DNA of 64,000 nt, taken from Lepisosteus oculatus (lineage: Eukaryota; Chordata; Actinopteri; Semionotiformes; Lepisosteidae). The notes below the pieces were generated by a model. That model did no database searches, was not told where the DNA came from, and was given only the letters and a program-made list of their open reading frames with translations. Position 1 is the first letter of the stretch. The number at the start of each line of letters is the position of its first letter. Below, in pieces: positions 50,905 to 60,520 of this stretch. The position numbers and the translations under genes were made by a program. Location: contig NC_090697.1 of assembly GCF_040954835.1 (NCBI RefSeq), positions 18,344,001-18,408,000 on the forward strand. The letters are read 5' to 3'.

Positions 50905-51120
50905 TAACGACCGCGGGACTCGGCACGAAATGGAGCAGGCGTAGAACTCTGGAAAAGGGGTTGAACAACACATTTATTAACCAGAACCGGGGAAAGGTTA
51001 CCACACACAGGGACAGGGGTTACAGCGCTGCATCTACACTAACAAAGACACAGAAGGGAAGAGGCCACCTCGCGCCACCTGCCTCCTTATATACAGTCCG
51101 ATTTCCCCAAGACCTGGCTT
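50905..51120 (-). mobile_element. LTR-like sequence
   Basis: Read on the minus strand it has a TATATAAGG box near 51098, a transcribed-looking GC-rich part, an AATAAA-type signal (GTTAATAAATG) near 50978, and a 3' boundary GTCGTTACA. This order resembles an LTR with U3, R and U5. The opposite edge is not fixed and no internal coding region or second LTR was seen. A 3' end of another repeat class is possible. Confidence 0.45.
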
Positions 51121-51476
51121 TCTTGAGGCATCTAACAGAGTAAATATCCTTGATGTTCAGTAGCACGCACTGGGTAGTGTTTTGAACCAGTTTCACCACC
51201 CTCTGGAGTACCTTGCACTCCCTGGTGGAGCAGTTACAATACCAAACCAGGCAGTAATGTAGCCGGTTAGGATGCTTTCAGTGGTGCATCTGTAGAAGTT
51301 GGAAAGGATGTTTGAAGGCATGTCGAACTTCTTTAGTCTGCGGAGAAAGAATAGGCGCTGCCGTGCTGTCTTGGCTATGAGGTTGGTGTGGTGGGTCCAG
51401 GTTAGATCGTCTGTGATGTTGACACCTAGGAATTTGAAATGGTGGTTTTCTTGAAGCAACAGGGGACAGTGCATTG
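51121..51476 (-). mobile_element. Non-LTR retrotransposon RT, C-terminal relic
   Basis: The minus frame contains FKFLGVNITDDLTWTHHTN, then RLFFLRRLKKF, FYRCTTESILT and AWFG, the thumb region of a LINE reverse transcriptase (FLGVxIxxxLxW...QRLxFLRxL...FYRxxIESxL). A frameshift near 51195 continues the reading into a VVKLVQNTTQCVLLN-like stretch. It is a different lineage from the L2/Rex1 copies. Confidence 0.8.
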
Positions 51477-52134
51477 AGTGAGGGAGAGATTAAATATATC
51501 CGTGGAGGTGTCTACCAGTTGATCTGCGCGAGCCTTTAATGTAAACTAAAGCAGAAACTTTTCCCAGAGGCTGGGAATGTTAAAAAAGCATGGGGATGAA
51601 AGTTCAATGGGACTTGGAAAGACCAGCTGAATAGTTTAACTAAAAGGTTTCTTTGGCCTTGCTAATTTCCTCTGCATGCAAGAGCCGGGTAAATTCCCAT
51701 GATCTCAAGGCCTGTTTTTCTTGAAACAGCTTCAAACAGCTTAGGTGACCTCAGGAACTCCTGGAACAGTTACACTCAGCCCCTGGATCGATGGTTTCAC
51801 ACTGCAACAGAAAAGACTAGTACAGTATATAAAGTGTGCACCCTAGAGATGCACACAGATGTGTAGATGTGTAGGGATGTTAAACATCCCAAAGGATGCT
51901 CCCCCATACTTAAGCACCAAAATTAAAGGAACACTATGGGGTACTGTGCTGCTTCTCTGACACTCACAGCACATACTGTACCTTGTCAAATTGTGACCAT
52001 ACCAACCTTCAAATTAAACTTCAAGTAGCCTTTGTTAACAGAATGAAAGCTAGTCTGATTCAGTGGCCAAGCAATGATACTTCATTTTCTGGAGAGCTTT
52101 GAACCTTCAGATAAAAGTTTGCTATATATACGCC

Positions 52135-52675
52135 ACAATCAATTAATAATAAATAACTGCATTTATTTATCACTTTTCATCCTAAAGGATCACAAAGCAC
52201 TTACATAAAGGTGGGGACCCACTTTATCCATCGCTGTAGTGCAATTCCACACCTGGGTGATGTGCTGTGGCTTTTATGCACCAGCATGATGAGCATTTTT
52301 CAAATCAATTAAATTATGGGGGGCTTTAGGTAGACCCAAGTGCAAGCCCAGTGTGGAATTTAGCCAGGGTCCTGGGGTTGCAACCCTACTCTTAAATACA
52401 GTGCAATGGGATCCTTAATGGGTAGCCAGAACCGCAACAATAGTTTTTAATGTTGGGTCCACAGTTCAAAATTTAGTTCAATGGAAGTGACCCAAAACCC
52501 CTCAATGCAGCATTGGTTTTTATAAATTCTGGTCCTGTGGTATATGTGCTACTTTACTATCCATCAACATGACTTAAAGTGGCAACCTAATGTCCATTGG
52601 AGGTCTCCCATCCAGATAATAACAAGGCTCAGCCTTGCTTAGCTGCTAAGATGTGATGAAATCAAGCTGGAAGGA
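52135..52675 (-). mobile_element. 5S-rRNA-headed SINE, long form
   Basis: The right end, read on the minus strand, matches 5S rRNA (CATCACATCTTAGCAGCTAAGCAAGG, then TCTGGATGGGAGACCTCC) including box-A- and box-C-like promoter parts. The body (GTGGAATTTAGCCAGG, GGTGATGTGCTGTGGC, CACAAAGCACTTAC on the plus strand) is a common fish repeat, and the 3' tail is near AAATAAATGCAGTTATTTATT. It is diverged but almost complete. Confidence 0.75.
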
Positions 52676-53254
52676 GACAGCATTTTGTGGGACTTGTTTC
52701 CTACTGTTTCGATTATTTGCATTACTCCCAGGCAGCTTGCACATGTCACACAGGCCCTACAATAACACAAACGCTGGCAGTCTTACACAGGAAAAGCAGC
52801 ACCTTGCTTCTGTTTTTACAGCTCCAGAGACCTTAACTGCTTCCACAGAGCCTTCACTCAGTGGTCAATTTTCCATCAATCTGAACCAGCCAGCAATCTG
52901 CAAGAGATCTCAGACTTCACCCTTGTAGTGACCATCTGACCAGGTAATCAAAAGCTTTTTCTTGCATTTTCTTGACTTTTCACTGAAATGAAAGTTTTGA
53001 TCACTTATTTGCTCCAGTTTGTGCCATTAAAAAGGTACAATACATAGTTAATTGTCTTAAAAAGGCTTTCCCAGATATTCATTAACCTTTGTACCCTCTC
53101 TGACTCAATTAGATTTATTTGTGTTATCCTTCTGTGTCTGTGTTTAGATTTACCATAAACCCACTGCAGTACACTGCCAGACAAAATTCAACACCAGGAG
53201 GCACCAACAGCAAAGCTACTTAAGAACAATTCAAGCCAGCGGTTCTCAACTCTC

Positions 53255-53420
53255 CTAAAACATAATAAAAGGTTACAAACAAGAGGAGGCTATTTGGCCC
53301 ATGTGGTGGTTAGTAACATATTGTTTCATATATCTCATCCAGCTGTTTCTTGAACGAAACCAAAGTGTGGGCTATTCAGTGTTCTCTACACTCCCATTAT
53401 TCAATGGGTAAATGTGTGCT
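53255..53420 (+). repeat. Dispersed repeat (AGGTTACAAACAAGAGGAGG family)
   Basis: Contains AGGTTACAAACAAGAGGAGGC, TTTGGCCCATG and CTCATCCAGCTGTTTCTTGAACG. It matches the copy at 62.8 kb and parts of the flanks of the LINE at 14.9-16.0 kb. Class unknown. Confidence 0.7.
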
Positions 53421-53940
53421 TCCTATTTTCAGTTTTAGGTAGGTAGTGTACTGGAGCAATTCAGGTGAAGGACCTGGCTCAAAAAACCTACAAACTCCTT
53501 CAAATCCCTACCCAGAGCCCTAGAGGCCCCTGGAGGTTGTATACATATTTAAATCAGCAGCACATGAACACCTGAGAAAATCTATTAACCTGCTACTAAT
53601 TAGTCACTAATTAGTCCAACTTATTATAAGAATTTGTTAAAATTTGTACTTGAATGAAAAATCCAGACCCTAGAAGATTGAGTTTGGGAATACTGCAAGT
53701 TTACAGTTGGTCATCTACAGTGTTTTGCATACTTGATAAAAAACATGTAAGATATTAATTATAATTCTCCACTATCAGCTCTTGGCAGCGTTTAAGAAGT
53801 ACAACCTTGTATCATTACACTCCCCATATTTTAAACACAATTCAAAGTTGTGTGATTTTTTATAACCTACTTCTTTATCTTTTTCTCTATCTTTAAACAT
53901 AGTTTATGAGCTCTATTGTCTTAGATGCACATTGTAGTTG

Positions 53941-54260
53941 GAACTAGACAACCCTACTCTCTTATCCTAGCGTTAATCCTGCATCAGCAGGGTCCGCTTG
54001 TCGGCACGCCCATCTCCATTTGGTGGTTTGAACCAAATCTTTGGTATCTTTGGTAAATACTGGGGCATTAGGACCCACATGGACCACAGGGTGAGCGCCC
54101 TCTTCTGGCTTCACTAACACCTCTTCCAGCAGCAACCCTAGTTTTTCCCAGGAGGTCTCTCATCCAGGTACTGACCAGGCTCACACCTGCTTAGCTTCAG
54201 TGGGCTGCCAATTGTAAGTTGCAGGGTGATATGGCTGCAAGCGAACTAGACAACCCTACT
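53941..54260 (-). mobile_element. 5S-rRNA-headed SINE, short form, with exact 18-bp target-site duplication
   Basis: The element spans 53959-54242 and is bounded by perfect direct repeats GAACTAGACAACCCTACT (53941-53958 and 54243-54260). Read on the minus strand it starts with a 5S-derived head (GAAGCTAAGCAGGTG, CTGGTCAGTACCTGGATGAG, AGACCTCCTGGG), then GAGGGCGCTCACCCTGTGG and CCTAATGCCCCAGTAT. The unrelated tail (GATTTGGTTCAAACCACC...GCCGACAAGCGGACCC...ACGCTAGGATAAGAG) is the same as at the window start. Confidence 0.9.
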
Positions 54261-54564
54261 GTACAACTCAAATGAACACCCTTTACACTGGGCATTCCTT
54301 TTCATTCCTGTCATTTCATTCAATTTTGAAGCCTAACCTTTTTCAGAAAAATCTAGAAAAATCTCATCTAATTGATGGTAATGATACTCCAATATACTGT
54401 ACAATACTTTTTTTTAGAAGCCTGGTGTCTAGATCTGATTAAAGTGAAGCTGACATGTAGGGTAATACAGTGTTAGGGGAGCGCACTTGACATTTTAAGG
54501 CAGGCAATGGCTGAACTGAAAGAAGCAAGAAAGCCAACAGGAATTATTATATGCTTCCTCACAG

Positions 54565-54700
54565 CAATTTGGGTTCTGGGCTCAATTTCAGGCATGGGTG
54601 CCTTCAGTGTGACATTCACATATTCCCCCATGGGAAGTTCTTGTCTTTTTTTTCCAAATATTTCAGTTTCCTCCCACCTTCTGAAGGTTAATGATGTCTC
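54565..54700 (+). mobile_element. tRNA-headed dispersed repeat, fragment (copy 6)
   Basis: Plus strand: TCTGGGCTCAATTTC (B-box part), GGGTGCCTTCAGTGTG, CATTCACATATTCCCCC, and TTTCCTCCCACCTTCTGAAGG match the core in order. Diverged. Confidence 0.55.
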
Positions 54701-55444
54701 TAAATGTCTCTGAACATTTTTAGAATGTTTTTTTTAATTCCGTTTGCATCCTCTACAGCTTTTCTGAATCTTCTTTTGGTATCATTTGGCAAACTTGCCT
54801 AGTTTGCTAACTACTGTATATCAGCCAAGATCATTGATAAGCATTACAAAGGGTAGTGGTCCTAATGCAGGCAGTTGCTGATATATGTTGGAACCAGAAA
54901 GTCATGTTATATAGTGAAACGATGTACAGTATAAAGGGGAATTTTAACTCATAAAAACAATATAAAAATGGAGGGTTTAGGACTGTAAGAGTGTAAACCT
55001 TTCTCTTGTGACTCAAAGTGGGAGGCTCTTCCCCCATAGGGATTCATGGAAGAGTTGGGTTAGTGACCAAAAGTTAGACTGTATTTCACTTGTACTGTAG
55101 CTACCCAAATACAGTACTGGGGGTGAAGTTACAGTATAGTCCAGGTTACATTCTTAAATAACATAATTTGTACAGTAGCAATATGACTTATAAAGGGAAA
55201 TTAATATCCATATGGAATTTTGTAATTAGCTTGAGATATATTCCTTATAAAAAACAATAATTAGAAACAGACAATTAGTGTCACTAACTCCTTTCAAATT
55301 GTAGCCAAAACCAACAAGTCAATTGCTGTTTCAGGGTAGGGCTCTTTTCTACACACACTTCATGCATTGGAAGTTAGTGATGCCACCTTGGTCCATATAT
55401 GTCACAAGTCATTGTTACTCAATTCTCACCTTAAACAACTAATC

Positions 55445-55910
55445 AGAAACCTGCAGGGCGTGGTAACCCCACGTGGGTCTGAAATGCCCGCCAAACTCTC
55501 AACCAATCATTGCACATCTGTCACAATCGTAATCCCTCCTCTTAAGGGCACTCTGGCCCTTTCGTATTTTAGTTGATTTCATGTACCTGCCCCCTGTTCT
55601 GTCTCCTCATTTAAGCCTGGCGCTCTCGCTGTTCCATTGGGAGATGGACGCCCAGAAGCCCGCCTACAAGCGGGTCCAGGAGAGACCCAACGGGATAGGC
55701 TTCATCACAGCAGCCTGACCATCTGAGTCCAGGGCTTGGAGCATCTGGCCTCGTCATCCTGATTTTATTCCCTGTCCCTGTTCCGGATCCTGTTTCGGAT
55801 GTCTATGTACTGTGTGAATGCTAACCTTAACCCTAGCTGGGGTGTCAACTGAGTCATTCCTTAATCAATATCTGAATTCCTCCGGGCATCGGATTTTGAC
55901 ATATTCCCCC
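55445..55910. repeat. GC-rich unknown repeat or LTR-like block
   Basis: About 465 bp markedly richer in G+C and CpG than its surroundings. It contains CATTTAAGCCTGGCGCTCTC, which could be a TATA-like start, and several GGGTCC/GGATCC-type words. No open frame of note and no promoter-gene context. It resembles a mobile element end more than a CpG-island promoter, but no family was recognised. Confidence 0.3.
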
Positions 55911-57384
55911 AACCAAAAAGTATGGGTGTGAAACAGTCAAAAGCAGTGTTAAAAGCTCTAGCAAATATTTTAGATTCTAAAATGTTTGCTTGCAACTTTT
56001 GATCCGACCGATTCAGTTTTGGGATACAAATACCGAGTGGTGCACCGCATTATCCAGTCACCGAAAAGTTTCCAAAGAATAAAAATAAAGCTGATTTGGG
56101 CCCAAAATCCAGGGATGAGCTTAAAATTCCTACATTTACAAGAGGTTTTATCAATTCTTTAGTTTGTTTCACACTCATACTTTTTGGCTGGGGGAACATG
56201 GTAAAATCCGAGACCAGTAGGGCTTCAGATGCTCAGATTTTGGGGCACAAGCCAAGTTTAGGACAAGTGATTTTTTGCTCCTTTCTGAAAATAAGATGGG
56301 GCCTCATTTAGGAAAGCACAGCAACACTTACTGTAATTCTGTCTTATTTATAAGCATTGCTGCTACACTAGGCACAACCTCACTGATAGAATCAATGGAC
56401 CAAGGTGGCATCAATAACTTCAAATGCATGAATGCTGATTGGATGTTGCCGCAGAGACAGAGGCTGCCAGCTGATCTTTTGTGTCTGTGCATCGGGAAAT
56501 ACAGTACCAATCCATATCTGGATAAGTAACCTAATATTCCACATTGCCAATCAAGAATTCAATTATATCTCAACAAGTGTTGATCTTAATTTAATTCATA
56601 TGAGTAATGTATTTACTTTTGAGTATCTAATGTAGAAGTTGTATTAATGAAACTGATTAACAAAATGGTATTGCTGAATGGTATACTGAAGCATATTCCT
56701 TGTTTGCATCTCTTTGTGTTTTGCATCTCTTCATGATTATATACAGTACCTTCCATTTTGATAACCCTCACAGTAAGATCTGCCATCTGTATCCAGGCAG
56801 ACTGTGATATGTTTTATATGTACAATTTATGTATTCATAAATATATCTTGTGTATTGAATTAATGTGTGTGCCTTGCTGACTGTTCCTGATGATTGATTG
56901 TCTAATAGCCATAAAAGAATCACCTCGTGGTTTACTGCTACAATTAATAAATTGTCCCAGTAATTTCACAAAACTCCTACTGTAGTAATAAAACCTTAAC
57001 ATTAATGTTGGGGCATAATGATTCATAATCTAAGTCATGGGCATCGGCATTATCTAGAAGAAAAACTTTAATGTTAGATTTAGGTCTTAGCAATATTTAT
57101 TTCATTTCCAGAACACAATCATCTACAGACCCCTTACTTCGCTGTTTTTTGGCTGAAGAATGATGTAAGCACAGAGAAGTTTGGTAGAGTTAAATAATTC
57201 ATCGGCCAGTAAGTACACAAGTCGGGAGATGTACAGTATAACAGGGACCTCCTGTGCACCACTACATACTGTACATCACTCCAATTAGAGCATTCACTCC
57301 TCACCTGCACTCTCTTTCCTATCCATCAACCAGTTCTCAATCCAGACAAACACAATAGTTTTGAACCAGGATGCCCTGGACTTC

Positions 57385-57553
57385 CTGGAAATGCTACAGC
57401 CACGACTTCTTCATGTAAACCAACGGGCTAGCACAATTAAGACTTCAGTGCATTTGAAAATGAAAAGGATGTTTCAGAATTGGATTGTCTGTGTTGGATG
57501 AGTTTGAATCACTAAGATATCCTCCTTAACAGAAACCCCTGGAGATAATGAGG
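57385..57553 (+). pseudogene. Decayed duplicate of the GALNT14 5' leader and first exon
   Basis: Positions 57385-57490 align with 60312-60420. The first 20 bases (TTCCTGGAAATGCTACAGCC) are identical, and GGGCTAG and AAAATGAAAAGG are kept in order at nearly the same spacing. The GALNT14-type ATG is present, but the frame reads MKRMFQNWIV and stops after 13 codons, so the signal anchor is lost. An AGGTAAGTG at 57550-57558 lies where the functional exon has AGGCAAGTG. The second half of the coding part is poorly alignable by eye. It sits 2.9 kb upstream of the intact exon in the same orientation, a local direct duplication. Confidence 0.6.
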
Positions 57554-57678
57554 TAAGTGCCAGCTTTCAGTGTTGTCTATATACAGCTGCACCACCCCTC
57601 CAGTTAGTGCTGAATCTTCTGTAAGTCACTACAGAGCCTGCAGTGTGTGATGGACAATTTGTTCTGGCAGGAAAGTGG

Positions 57679-57706
57679 GTCACAGTTCTGCGTACAGAAC
57701 TGTGAC
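57679..57706. repeat. 12-bp perfect inverted repeat, 4-nt loop
   Basis: GTCACAGTTCTG, loop CGTA, CAGAACTGTGAC. It lies immediately before a tRNA-headed repeat copy. Confidence 0.9.
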
Positions 57707-58300
57707 TGTGACCGTGTTTGTGAGGGTTTCCTCCAGGTGTTCTGGTTTCCTTCCATTGCCCAAAATCATACTGTTAGGTTGATTGGATTCTAAGAAAAAC
57801 TGGCCCTGGTCTGAGTGTGTGTGACTGGTGTCCCCTCCAGGGTGTATCTAGCCAGTGCCGGCTTTCCCAGTAGACAATGTAGACACCGTGCCTAGGGCCT
57901 ACGCAATTATTAGGGCCTACGAAGGAGGGAAACGCTAGTGACTAACGAAAAATGAGTTGAAACAACATGCCTGCCATCGACTCTAGGTGCTCTAAATTAC
58001 TAATCATATGCTATCATTGGTTGTTCTAGAAACTAGAAGTATCAAAGAGATGGTCGCTCGACTCGCTCCATCAATTGCGTGATTTAGCATTACAGTAGTT
58101 TAAAGTGTATCATGTCAATCGACGTAAATCAATTGGCATTTACCTCTCTTTTTGCACATTTCGGAGTGAAAGTGCCAAGGGCCTACAGACACCAAGATCT
58201 AGCCCTGTATCCAGCCTCGTGCCCTCTCTTTCCAGGAAAGGTTCTGGCTCCTCTGTGACCCTGTATTGGACAAAGAGTTTAGAAGATGGATGGATAATTG
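57707..58300 (+). mobile_element. tRNA-headed dispersed repeat (copy 7), split by a 355-bp insertion
   Basis: The left half has TTTCCTCCAGGTGTTCTGG, GACTGGTGTCCCCTCCAGGG and GTGTATC. The right half resumes at 58208 with TATCCAGCCTCGTGCCC, TCTGGCTCCTCTGTGACCC and a GATGGATGGATAA tail. Together they rebuild the 3' half of the family; the tRNA-like head is missing or unrecognisable. Confidence 0.7.
57853..58207. mobile_element. hAT-like non-autonomous insertion (candidate)
   Basis: Sits inside repeat copy 7, flanked by 8-bp near-identical repeats TATCTAGC (57845-57852) and TATCCAGC (58208-58215), the target length used by hAT elements. It begins CAGTGCCGGC; its other end, reverse-complemented, begins CAGGGCTAGA, a weak terminal-repeat match (6 of 10). 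AGGGCCTAC occurs three times inside. No transposase. Confidence 0.5.
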
Positions 58301-58976
58301 ATAAACAGAAAGATTTGTGTATGAACTGTTTATTTTTAGTTTTCAAGCTGCTTGTTTCATTATTGTCTTTCATTTGTGGATTTTTTTTTCAGATTTCAAT
58401 AGGATATATGAGTAAAACCTGCTACGAACAAAGAGAGATTTAAATGGAACACTTAAATGATTTGAATAGAGCTGTGCCTAAAATTCCTAAATCCTCTCTC
58501 CCCTTCCTTCTCTCCATGTATCTTAGTCATGTATCACATTTCCACCCACGTCTTTATTTTTTATCTTACCGTAATCCTATTTACAGTATGACGTTTTAAG
58601 CAAAAGCATTTTTCATGTAGTTTAATAACTAAAATGTTCCCTCCACTATAAAACAGAGTTGTCTTTATTGAAATCACATTGTGAATGGAGGGTTCCCAGA
58701 AATAAATCTATTTTTTCCACATACCTGAAAATAGATTAAATGAATCACATTTGTGTGCACTAGATTTTATCTGAAGGAAGGAATATACGATACATATTCT
58801 ATAAAAGTCCATATTTTTAAAGAACTGTTTTAAAACCAGTCTGTATCTGTTTAGTGTGGGGCTCTGTTTTTTATAATGAACAGAGTGCCTACTGTAAGCA
58901 CAAGCAATGTGAGCATCCGATTCTATTAAATATCATCATACAACCGTGCTAATAACTTACTAGTGGTGTTGGAGGG

Positions 58977-59082
58977 GAATCCCCATTATCTGTTAAGTGC
59001 TTTGAGTGGAGTGTCCAGAAAAGCACAATATAAGTGTAAGGAATTTATGATGGTGATGATGATGATGATGATGATGATGATT
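58977..59082 (+). mobile_element. LINE 3' end with (GAT)n tail
   Basis: GTGCTTTGAGTGGAGTGTCCAGAAAAGC and AATATAAGTGTAAGGAATTTATGATGG, followed by about ten GAT units. This is the form of L2/CR1-type LINE 3' ends, which finish in short tandem repeats. Confidence 0.65.
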
Positions 59083-60060
59083 GTATAGAGTTTAGAGCTT
59101 CAAATGATTACAATATGTTCCAGTTGTCCCTCTTGATCCCCAGATCTCCTCTGTGATGATGATGATAAACGAGACTCTGTGGTAGTCTTACCCTTTACAA
59201 TACTGACTCAATACCTTGGGGGTATATGGCCATTCTAGTCAAAAGTAAGAGAACAAAACAAAGGTTTTAAAAGGGACACGTTCAAACAACCATGCAGTAT
59301 ACTGTATAAAATATACAATCTCTTACTGAATTAAATTCAGTAAGTAATAATTTGGATATGTATTTGAGGCCCCATACAGACAGACAATGAGCTCACATGA
59401 GATGTGATGGCATGAAACCCCAATTAGGCTGGAATCATTTGAGTAACTATAATGTACAGTACCTAACATTTATTATTTTATGTTTGTTTTTATAATTTAT
59501 TACTTTTGTCCATTGTTAACCAATGTTGAAATGTATAATGAAAATATATCAACACAACACGCATGGACTCTACGTACTGTACATCCCAGGAGAAACAAAC
59601 GTTTCTGGCCACAATTGCACTTCTTCAGTAGAAATCGTTAGGTAAATAACAAACTACTGTAGAGTAATTTACCAACCCTAGATTTTACCATTTACAGTAA
59701 GTAAACACGTGACAACTGTTATTTTTTAGATAGCTTTTATGAAAGCAAATATAACAGAATGATAAGGAAATTACTTGTAATCAAGCTTACTTTTGTTAAG
59801 TGGTTTAACAGTGTGAAGCAGCACAATCAAGAAACATCAAATACAGTACAATAACTACACGACAGACCAGAAAAAAGCTCCATCGCTGAGTGTTTTACGA
59901 AACCATTCTTCATAACTGCAGCGCACCGTGTTTGAATCAGCAAATTTCCAGACGTTACATGGAAAATGGTAATAAATAATCAAGAGCAGGCGAAATCAAA
60001 GGAAGCTTCAAGCAGTTGGTTTTGTTTGGACACACACAGCAGGTGGTGCTAAACCCCTTC
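59083..60060. other. Sequence upstream of the GALNT14 leader; no gene seen
   Basis: AT-rich DNA with a GAT-rich patch near 59155-59166 and no long frames. The GALNT14 transcription start probably lies to the right, in 60060-60180, where CpG density rises. Confidence 0.5.
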
Positions 60061-60185
60061 AGAGTCTGTAACCGCGTATACCCAAACTCTCTGGGTTTAA
60101 TCAAACTGGACGGCATCCAGCGCAGTGCCTCCCAGCGCTAGCGGGTCATTATCATGCTCTCAATGTGGAAACTGCTCACCGGTTT

Positions 60186-60362
60186 ATGCTCCTACCAGCA
60201 CACTCGGCGAACACGCGCTTCAACAGACCTGCTTTTGGCACAGCAGTGGAGACCTATGAAGATCCCACTGAGGTTAAAGCTCACATCTCACATGCCAAGT
60301 CCACCGAGAGTTTCCTGGAAATGCTACAGCCGTGGATTTCCCGATATAAATCGAGGGGCTAG
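60186..60362 (+). other. Upstream open frame in the GALNT14 leader (58 codons)
   Basis: An ATG-initiated frame ending in TAG 29 bases before the GALNT14 ATG. It reads MLLPAHSANTRFNRPAFG and later STESFLEMLQPWISRYKSRG, without low-complexity stretches. A second, overlapping frame (60154-60378, 74 codons) starts earlier. Either could limit translation of the main frame. No family was recognised. The last part also occurs, altered, in the duplicate copy at 57.4 kb. Confidence 0.4.
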
Positions 60363-60391
60363 GGCAGCGTGGATATAATACGTCTCCGAAA

Positions 60392-60520
60392 ATGAAAAGG
60401 CTTTCTCGCAGATTGACTTGGGCTTTGGCGGTACTACTGTGGGTAGCTGCGCTACTGTACTTGCTTTTAAGTAAACGAAAAGTGTCTGTTCTGGACTTAC
60501 AAGAGGCTCGGGAGCGAAAG
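60392..60520 (+). CDS. GALNT14: GALNT14-like N-acetylgalactosaminyltransferase, first coding exon (partial gene)
   Basis: 43 codons in phase 0: a short basic cytoplasmic start (MKRLSRRL), one hydrophobic segment about residues 10-27 (WALAVLLWVAALLYLLLS) and a basic flank KRK. This is the type II signal anchor of Golgi GalNAc-transferases. The pattern MKRLSRRL...LLW...KRK resembles the GALNT14 N-terminus, and the head-to-head position beside EHD3 agrees with the human locus. The enzyme transfers GalNAc to Ser/Thr, the first step of mucin-type O-glycosylation. The exon is placed to end at AAG before GCAAGT, a GC-type donor; no usable GT donor fits nearby. Exon 2 (the stem and catalytic start) was not found before 64000, so the rest lies outside. 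GALNT16 or another family member is possible but fits less well. Confidence 0.72.

Noticed and set aside
54150..54240. 5S rRNA gene
   Set aside because: The similarity is partial, and the block is the head of a SINE bounded by a target duplication.
58105..58443. 112-codon plus-strand frame as a gene
   Set aside because: It crosses the boundary between the hAT-like insert and the split repeat.
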